DNA of 18,912 nucleotides. Source: CADEED01 sp035502995 (GTDB lineage Bacteria > Pseudomonadota > Gammaproteobacteria > Steroidobacterales > Steroidobacteraceae). The notes beneath the pieces are model-generated. The model ran no database searches, had not been told where the DNA came from, and worked only from the letters and a program-made list of their open reading frames with translations. The DNA lies in the NCBI GenBank assembly GCA_035502995.1, contig DATJTW010000007.1, positions 1-18,912 of the forward strand. The letters are read 5' to 3'. Position 1 is the stretch's first letter, and each line of letters starts with the position of its first letter. Below, in pieces: positions 13,521 to 18,912 of this stretch. Position numbers and translations under genes: made by a program.

Positions 13521-15848
13521 TCAGTCGTTGCCGGCCGGCGCGGGCGCGAGGATCTCGCGCGACCCATTGGGCTGCAGCGGGCCGACGACGCCGGCCTGCT
13601 CCATGCTCTCCAGCAGGCGCGCGGCGCGGTTGTAGCCGATCTTGAGGCGGCGCTGCACGTACGAGATCGACGGCTTTCGCTCGCTGGTGACGATCTTCAC
13701 CGCCTCGTCGTACAGCGCGTCCTGCTCGCCGCCGCCGGCGGCATCGACCTCGCCCGGCTCGGGCGCCAGGCCCGGCACCGGCCCGCGCGGGCCGTCGAGG
13801 ATGTCCTCGATGTAGTTCGGCGCACCGGATTTCTTCAGCGCCTCGACGACGCGATGCACCTCGGCATCGGCGACGAACGCGCCGTGCACGCGCGTCGGCA
13901 CCGACGTGCCGGCAGGCAGATAGAGCATGTCGCCGTGGCCGAGCAGCGACTCGGCGCCCATCTGGTCGAGGATCGTGCGCGAGTCGACGCGCGCCGAGAC
14001 CTGGAACGCGATGCGAGTCGGGATGTTCGCCTTGATCAGGCCGGTGATCACGTCGACCGACGGACGCTGCGTGGCGAGCACGAGGTGGATGCCGGAGGCG
14101 CGCGCCTTCTGCGCGAGACGCGCGATCAGCTCTTCGACCTTCTTGCCGACGATCATCATCATGTCGGCCAGCTCGTCGATGATGACGACGATGTACGGCA
14201 GCGGCGTCAGCGTCGTGATCAGCTTCTGGTCGATCGACGGATCGTTCGCGGCAGCGGCGATCATTACCGGATCGAGGATCGGCTTGCCGGCGTCGTTCGC
14301 GTCCTTCACCTTGCGGTTGAAGCCGGCGATGTTGCGTACGCCGAGCGCGGCCATCAGTTGATAACGCCGCTCCATCTCCGCCACGCACCAGCGCAACGCG
14401 TTGGCGGCGTGTTTCATGTCCGTGACGACGGGCGCCAGCAGGTGCGGGATGCCCTCGTACACGGAGAGCTCCAGCATTTTCGGATCGATCATGATCAGGC
14501 GCACGTGCTCCGCGGTGCTCTTGTAGAGCAGCGACAGGATCATCGCGTTGATGGCGACGGACTTGCCCGAGCCCGTGGTGCCGGCCACCAGCAGGTGCGG
14601 CATCTTCGCGAGATCGGCCGTGACCGGGTTGCCGCCGATGTCTTTGCCCAGCGCCAGCGCCAGGGGTGACACGACGTCGTCGTACGACTTCGACTTGATG
14701 ATCTCGCCGAGCGTGACGATCTCGCGCTTCTCGTTCGGGATCTCGAGACCCATGACCGACTTGCCGGGGATCACTTCGACCACGCGCACGCTGATCGCCG
14801 ACAACGAGCGCGCCAGGTCCTTCGCGAGGCCAGTGATCGAGCTGACCTTCACGCCGGGCGCCGGCCGCATCTCGTAACGCGTGACGACGGGACCGGGCTG
14901 CACCGCGACGACCTCGACCTCGATGCCGAAGTCCTTCAGCTTGAGCTCGACGAGGCGCGACATCGCTTCGAGCGCCTCCGACGAATAGCCGGATTCGCGC
15001 GCGGGCGGATCGTCGAGCAGCTTGAGCGGCGGCAACGCGCCGTCCTTCGGCACGTCGAACATCGGGACCTGCCGTTCCTTCTCCACGCGCTCGCTCTTCT
15101 CGACGACCGGTGCGGGCGCCTCGATGCGCGGCTTGACCCGCGCGACGGCCTTCTTCTCCTCGACCTTGGCGGCTTCGACGCGCGCTTTCTTCGCTTCGAC
15201 GCCGACGGCGACGTCGCGCGCGACGCTGCGGCGCGCGCGTATCCAGCTGATGAACTGCCAGATGCCGGCGCCGAGCTTGTCGATGATCGTCAGCCACGAG
15301 ACGCCGAAGGCCAGCGACACGCCGGCCATCCACGACGCCAGCAGCACGAGTGTGGCGCCGAGGAAGCTCATCACCGACTCGAGCCCCTTGCCCACGTGCC
15401 CGACGACCCCGCCGGCCGAGGCCGGCAACGAACCCGCGCTCCAGTGCAGCGTGGCGAGACCGCAGCTCGCGATCAGCATCAACGTGAAGCCGCCGATGCG
15501 CACGGCGGTGTTGAAACGCGTGCGCCCGTCCTCGTCGGACGGCGGCTTGAACATCACGAAACACGCGACGCCGAGCATGATCGGGAACAGGTACGCCGGC
15601 CGGCCGAACAACCAGAACAGCAGGCTCGCGAGATACGCGCCGAATCGGCCGATCGCGTTCTGCACGGCGTGATCGGTGCTGCCCGTCGACGAGAAGCCCG
15701 GGTCGCTCTCGTTGAACGTCGCCAGCGCCACCAGCAGCACCAGCGCGACCACACCGATCGCCAGCACGGCGCTCTCGCGCAAGCCGCGCGAGACGGCCGC
15801 GGTGAATCGCTTCGCGGGCTTGGTGCGATCGTAGGTGGTGTCGGCCAA
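13521..15848 (-). CDS. ftsK: DNA translocase FtsK (TTG start)
   Basis: Septum-associated DNA pump that coordinates chromosome dimer resolution with division; 775 residues from the start chosen. Four membrane segments lie at about 26-45, 73-99, 116-134 and 161-189. A charged Ala/Lys/Glu linker (about 205-260) is short compared with E. coli. The motor domain has Walker A AGTTGSGKS (422-430), the KMLELSVYEGIPHLL segment and Walker B VVIIDELADMM (about 554-564). The C-terminal gamma winged helix (about 710-767), including SYVQRRLKIGYNRAARLLE, reads KOPS sequences and contacts XerD. Start: no in-frame ATG precedes membrane segment 2; TTG at 15848 has AGAGGT 7 nt upstream (complement of 15856-15861) and gives the N-terminus LADTTYDRTKPAKRF. 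It starts 41 nt after ald ends and is one base from lolA. Confidence 0.96.
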   Translation of the reverse strand: MADTTYDRTKPAKRFTAAVSRGLRESAVLAIGVVALVLLVALATFNESDPGFSSTGSTDHAVQNAIGRFGAYLASLLFWLFGRPAYLFPIMLGVACFVMFKPPSDEDGRTRFNTAVRIGGFTLMLIASCGLATLHWSAGSLPASAGGVVGHVGKGLESVMSFLGATLVLLASWMAGVSLAFGVSWLTIIDKLGAGIWQFISWIRARRSVARDVAVGVEAKKARVEAAKVEEKKAVARVKPRIEAPAPVVEKSERVEKERQVPMFDVPKDGALPPLKLLDDPPARESGYSSEALEAMSRLVELKLKDFGIEVEVVAVQPGPVVTRYEMRPAPGVKVSSITGLAKDLARSLSAISVRVVEVIPGKSVMGLEIPNEKREIVTLGEIIKSKSYDDVVSPLALALGKDIGGNPVTADLAKMPHLLVAGTTGSGKSVAINAMILSLLYKSTAEHVRLIMIDPKMLELSVYEGIPHLLAPVVTDMKHAANALRWCVAEMERRYQLMAALGVRNIAGFNRKVKDANDAGKPILDPVMIAAAANDPSIDQKLITTLTPLPYIVVIIDELADMMMIVGKKVEELIARLAQKARASGIHLVLATQRPSVDVITGLIKANIPTRIAFQVSARVDSRTILDQMGAESLLGHGDMLYLPAGTSVPTRVHGAFVADAEVHRVVEALKKSGAPNYIEDILDGPRGPVPGLAPEPGEVDAAGGGEQDALYDEAVKIVTSERKPSISYVQRRLKIGYNRAARLLESMEQAGVVGPLQPNGSREILAPAPAGND

Positions 15849-15861
15849 CGGGGTTACCTCT
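15849..15861 (-). promoter_or_regulatory. Ribosome binding site fixing the ftsK TTG start
   Basis: On the minus strand AGAGGT (complement of 15856-15861) lies 7 nt before TTG at 15848. It is a strong anti-16S match in the short gap between ald and ftsK, and it decides the start because the first in-frame ATG lies far inside the membrane domain. Confidence 0.75.
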
Positions 15862-15889
15862 GAAAGATGCGGATGCGTTCGGGGGAGGG

Positions 15890-16948
15890 TCAGGCCATCA
15901 ACGCGGGATGCGTGATCTTGCCCGCTTCGACGTTGATGCCCTTCACGATGCCCGGGTCGTCTCTCCAGTCGCCATCGGCCAGCCGCACCGCGAACGGCGC
16001 GATCGCCGCCGACAACGCCTGCGACGACGTGCGTGGCACGGAACCCGGCATGTTGGTGACGCAGAAGTGCGTGACGCCTTCCCACTGGTACGTCGGCGCC
16101 TCCCAGGTGGTCGGCTTCGTGGTCTCGATGCAGCCGCCCTGGTCGACGCTGATGTCGACGATGACGCTGCCCTTCTCCATCGTGCGGACCATCTCGGCCG
16201 ACACGACGTGCGGCGCGCGCGCGCCGGTGACGAGCACCGCGCCGATGACCACGTCCGCTTCGCGCACGGCGTCCGCGACGTCGGCGACGTGCGGATACAG
16301 CGCCGTCACGTTCGGGCCCAGCGCCCGCGCGGCCACCATCTTGTCGCGGTCCTTGTCGAACACGATGACCTCGGTGCCCTGCCCCGCGGCGACCAGCGCG
16401 GCGTTGCCGCCGGCGACACCGCCGCCGAGCACCACGACGCGCCCGCGCTTCGCGGCCGGCACGCCGCCTAACAAGATGCCCTTGCCGCCCTGCGGCTGGT
16501 GCAGCAGCGTGGTGGCGTATTGCATCGAGAGGCGCCCGGCGATGTCGCTCATCGGCGCCAGCAGCGGCAGGCGGCCGAGACGATCCTCGACGGTCTCGAA
16601 CGCGACCGCGGTCAGGCCGATGTCGCAGAGCCGGCGCGTGAGATCCGGCAGCGCGGCGAGATGCAGGTAGCAGAACAGCAGGTGGTCCTTGCGCAGCCGT
16701 TTCAGGTCCGGCTCGATCGGCTCCTTCACCTTGACGATCATCTGCGCTTTCGCGAACAGTTCGTCCGCGCCCGGCAGCACCGTCACGCCGACATCACGAA
16801 AAGATTGGTCACCATAACCACTCTTCTCGCCGGCCTGGGTTTCGACGAACACTTCGTGTCCGCCTCGCACCAGCTCGACGCAGGCCGCGGGTATGAGGCC
16901 GACTCGCCCCTCGCGGGGTTTCAACTCACGGGGAATTCCAATACGCAT
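15890..16948 (-). CDS. ald: Alanine dehydrogenase
   Basis: NAD-dependent enzyme interconverting L-alanine with pyruvate and ammonia, cytoplasmic. At 352 residues it is slightly shorter than the roughly 370 usual for the family, mostly at the C-terminus. Visible features: the N-terminal signature GIPRELKPREGRVGL (Arg15), Lys75 in VKVKEP, His96 in YLHLA (catalytic), the Rossmann loop VVVLGGGVAGGNAA (171-184) with the acidic ribose-binding Asp198 (VIVFDKD), and VDISVDQGGC with the following TNMPGSVPRTSS block near the C-terminus. Start: ATG at 16948 gives the canonical MRIGIPRE; AAGAGA lies 11 nt upstream, a rather long ribosome-site spacing. It is divergent from trxB across a 139-bp gap and first in line before ftsK, 41 nt apart. 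Regulation by an Lrp-type factor is common for ald, but no such gene or site is evident here. Confidence 0.96.
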   Translation of the reverse strand: MRIGIPRELKPREGRVGLIPAACVELVRGGHEVFVETQAGEKSGYGDQSFRDVGVTVLPGADELFAKAQMIVKVKEPIEPDLKRLRKDHLLFCYLHLAALPDLTRRLCDIGLTAVAFETVEDRLGRLPLLAPMSDIAGRLSMQYATTLLHQPQGGKGILLGGVPAAKRGRVVVLGGGVAGGNAALVAAGQGTEVIVFDKDRDKMVAARALGPNVTALYPHVADVADAVREADVVIGAVLVTGARAPHVVSAEMVRTMEKGSVIVDISVDQGGCIETTKPTTWEAPTYQWEGVTHFCVTNMPGSVPRTSSQALSAAIAPFAVRLADGDWRDDPGIVKGINVEAGKITHPALMA

Positions 16949-17087
16949 GGGGTTTACGATCTCTTAACATGTGTGCCGGTCCGGAGCGGACAGCGCGCAT
17001 GCCCGTTGACCCGATGCAATCTTGAAAAATGGCGCCCGGCGCGCAATCTCACTGGCTTAAACGCCATTCGAATGGCCAAAATTATAC
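16949..17087. promoter_or_regulatory. Divergent promoter region between ald and trxB
   Basis: This 139-bp non-coding gap is visibly more AT-rich than its surroundings. A candidate trxB -35 is TTGAAA at 17022-17027, with a weak -10 (CAATCT, 17044-17049) 16 nt later; a second AT-rich run, CAAAATTATAC (17077-17087), touches the trxB ATG. On the minus strand the ald leader is AT-rich (TTAAGAGATCGTAAA). Exact start sites cannot be chosen by eye. Confidence 0.5.
17063..17076. promoter_or_regulatory. 14-bp perfect palindrome before trxB, candidate operator
   Basis: GCCATTCGAATGGC is a perfect inverted repeat ending 11 nt before the trxB ATG, inside the probable trxB promoter or 5' leader. Its position suggests a repressor site or a small mRNA hairpin. 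No regulator is identified. Confidence 0.45.
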
Positions 17088-18050
17088 ATGAGCACTTCTC
17101 GACACAGCCCTCTCGTCATCCTCGGTTCCGGCCCGGCCGGATACACGGCGGCCGTCTATGCGGCGCGCGCCAATCGCAAACCCCTGTTGATCACCGGCGT
17201 CGAGCAAGGCGGCCAGTTGATGACGACCACGGAGGTCGACAACTGGCCCGGTGACGCGCACGGCCTCCTCGGCCCCGCGCTGATGGAGCGCATGAAGGCG
17301 CACGCCGAGCGCTTCAACACCGAGATCGTCAACGACCACATCCACACGGTCGACTTCTCGAAGCGGCCGTACACGCTGCAGGGCGACTACGGTTCGTACA
17401 CCTGCGACGCGCTGATCATCGCCACCGGCGCGTCCGCCAAGTATCTGGGCATCCCGTCCGAGGATAAGTTCCGCGGCCGCGGTGTCTCGGCCTGCGCGAC
17501 CTGCGACGGCTTCTTCTACAAGGGGCACAAGGTCGTGGTCGTCGGCGGCGGCAACACGGCCGTCGAGGAGGCGCTCTATCTATCGAACCTCGCCAGCCAC
17601 GTGACCGTCGTGCATCGTCGCGACAGGTTCCGTGCGGAGAAGATCCTGCAGGACCGCCTGTTCGCGCTCGAGAAGGCCGGGAAGGTGCGCATCGCGTGGA
17701 ATCACACCGTCGACGAGATCGTCGGCGACGACGGCGGCGTGAATGGCGTGCGCATCAAGCCCACGCAGCACGGCGGCACGATCGAAAACGTCGAGGTCAC
17801 GGGCGCGTTCATCGCGATCGGCCACTCGCCGAATACCGGCATCTTCGCGGGCCAGCTCGACATGCGTGACGGTTACATCACCATCAAGAGCGGCAGCGAT
17901 GGTGCCGCCACGGCGACCAGCGTGCCCGGCGTCTTCGCGGCCGGCGACGTCGCCGATCACGTGTATCGTCAGGCCATCACGTCCGCAGGAAGCGGATGCA
18001 TGGCGGCGCTCGATGCGGACAAATACCTCGACCAGCATCACGGGCATTGA
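17088..18050 (+). CDS. trxB: Thioredoxin-disulfide reductase
   Basis: FAD- and NADPH-dependent enzyme that reduces thioredoxin; 320 residues, normal length for the low-molecular-weight type. The FAD loop is ILGSGPAGYTAA (11-22; GxGxxG at 13-18), followed by GGQLMTTTEVDNWPG. The redox-active centre is CATC (Cys136-Cys139) in SACATCDGFFY. The NADPH loop is VVGGGNTAVEEA (151-162) with the 2'-phosphate-binding HRRDRFRA (176-183). The C-terminal FAD segment is GVFAAGDVADHVYRQAITSAGSGCMAA. The ATG at 17088 gives the familiar short N-terminus before ILGSGPAG. It has no Shine-Dalgarno, and an AT-rich run abuts it, so a very short leader is possible. The 3' end overlaps the next gene by 38 nt. Confidence 0.97.
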   Translation: MSTSRHSPLVILGSGPAGYTAAVYAARANRKPLLITGVEQGGQLMTTTEVDNWPGDAHGLLGPALMERMKAHAERFNTEIVNDHIHTVDFSKRPYTLQGDYGSYTCDALIIATGASAKYLGIPSEDKFRGRGVSACATCDGFFYKGHKVVVVGGGNTAVEEALYLSNLASHVTVVHRRDRFRAEKILQDRLFALEKAGKVRIAWNHTVDEIVGDDGGVNGVRIKPTQHGGTIENVEVTGAFIAIGHSPNTGIFAGQLDMRDGYITIKSGSDGAATATSVPGVFAAGDVADHVYRQAITSAGSGCMAALDADKYLDQHHGH

Positions 18051-18912
18051 GCCCGCCGCGTGGGACGCGCTCGTCGGTGACGGCGCGCCGTTCCTGCGGC
18101 ATGGATTCCTGGCGGCGCTCGAGGCCACGCGCTGCGTCGGCGGCCACACCGGCTGGACGCCGGCGCCGATCACGCTGAACGACGAACACGGGCTCGCGGC
18201 CGCGGCGCCGGCGTACATCAAGGCCCACTCCTTCGGCGAGTTCGTGTTCGATTTCTCCTGGGCGCAGGCGTACGCGCAGCACGGCCTCGCGTATTACCCC
18301 AAGCTCGTCGTCGGCGTGCCGTTCACGCCGGCCACCGCGCCGCGGCTGCTGGTCCGTCCCGATCTCGATGCCGCCGCGTGGCGTCGCAAGCTGGTCACGG
18401 CCATCGAGCAGTTCGCCGAGGCGCGCGAATTGTCCTCGGCGCACGGGCTGTTCCTCGCCGCCGGCGACCGCGCGGCGTTCGACGCCGCCGGCTGGCTGTC
18501 GCGCAGCGACGTGCAGTTCCACTGGAGCAATGGCGGCTACGCGGACTACGAGGCGTTCCTCGCGACGTTCACGCAGAAATTCCGCAAGAACGCGCGACGC
18601 GAACGCCGACGTGTGGCCGAGTCCGGCATCACGATCGACACCTTGTTAGGTCCCGAGCTGGACCGCGCCGGGCTCGACGAGGTCTACGACCTGCACCGCG
18701 ACACTTTCCGGCGCCACGGCCACGAGCCCTACCTGACGCGCGACTTCTTCCGTGCGCTGCCCGCGGCGCTCGGCGAATCGCTGCTGATCAAGCGCGCGCG
18801 GCACGGCGGCGAGACCGTGGCGGCCGCGGTGTTCTACTGGAACCGCGAGGCTCTGTACGGCCGCTACTGGGGCACCCGCGAGAACTTCCACAGCCTGCAT
18901 TTCGAGCTCTGC
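18013..18912 (+). CDS. FemAB-like/PF04339 GNAT-fold acyltransferase (3'-truncated by window edge)
   Basis: An open frame of 300 codons runs from ATG at 18013 to the window end without a stop, so the C-terminus is missing. The protein reads as the PF04339 (peptidogalycan biosynthesis / FemAB-related) family, with a GNAT-like fold. Visible landmarks are an early FLRHGFLAALE, then PAYIKAHSFGEFVFDFSWAQAY, YYPKLVVGVPFTPA, SSAHGLFLA, the basic helix FTQKFRKNARRERRRVAESGI, and near the edge LYGRYWGTRENFHSLHFELC. Family members are usually about 380 residues, so some 80 are probably lost. The start is forced: it overlaps trxB by 38 nt in the +1 frame and no ATG lies closer in frame. Substrate is unknown; an aminoacyl- or acyl-transfer reaction is inferred from the fold only. 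Confidence 0.88.
   Translation, partial: MRTNTSTSITGIEPAAWDALVGDGAPFLRHGFLAALEATRCVGGHTGWTPAPITLNDEHGLAAAAPAYIKAHSFGEFVFDFSWAQAYAQHGLAYYPKLVVGVPFTPATAPRLLVRPDLDAAAWRRKLVTAIEQFAEARELSSAHGLFLAAGDRAAFDAAGWLSRSDVQFHWSNGGYADYEAFLATFTQKFRKNARRERRRVAESGITIDTLLGPELDRAGLDEVYDLHRDTFRRHGHEPYLTRDFFRALPAALGESLLIKRARHGGETVAAAVFYWNREALYGRYWGTRENFHSLHFELC

Noticed and set aside
13408..15564. Long second minus-strand frame (about 700 codons) lying within ftsK
   Set aside because: It is Arg/Ala/Gly-rich with no domains and is a GC-rich shadow of ftsK, which has all its motifs in another frame.

Overview
The window comes from a GC-rich proteobacterial chromosome and is almost entirely coding. Gene content and order (a trxB/ald divergent pair, then ftsK-lolA-VanZ-rarA-crcB-CPBP-serS, with a tRNA-Ser nearby) point to a gammaproteobacterium. 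The lineage is inferred from synteny and protein style; no rRNA is present to settle it. No insertion sequences, CRISPR arrays, prophage genes or convincing Rho-independent terminators were seen. No stretch over 300 bases lacks a gene.

Layout. (1) 1-760: 3' part of an exonuclease III gene, cut by the window edge. (2) 778-3744: a promoter, an 18-bp palindrome and a five-gene, translationally coupled plus-strand operon: ArsR-type repressor, SRPBCC/AHSA1 protein, divergent SDR and two tandem GST-fold proteins. It looks like a self-regulated small-molecule-handling cassette of unknown substrate. The SDR lacks the usual catalytic Tyr/Lys. (3) 3758-5752, minus strand: a predicted outer-membrane barrel protein, a possible 32-residue membrane peptide, an ATP-grasp protein and tRNA-Ser(UGA) lying just upstream of the ATP-grasp gene. 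(4) 5896-8266: a NarL/LuxR-type response regulator (plus) and a hybrid sensor kinase (minus) whose 3' ends overlap tail to tail by 62 bp. (5) 8330-8962: a LysE/RhtB exporter. (6) 8959-16948, minus strand: ald, ftsK (TTG start), lolA, a VanZ-like gene, rarA, crcB, a CPBP-like membrane protein and serS, mostly abutting or overlapping by 4 nt. (7) 17088-18912: trxB and a 3'-truncated PF04339/FemAB-like acyltransferase overlapping trxB by 38 nt.

Points most worth checking: an apparently leaderless ArsR gene whose operator-like palindrome is centred on its own start codon; the catalytically stripped SDR inside a detoxification-like operon; the antisense overlap between the two-component partners; and the fact that every Leu-TTA codon found in the window sits in the same TTG-TTA-G context. 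Most of segment 6 is ordinary housekeeping DNA.
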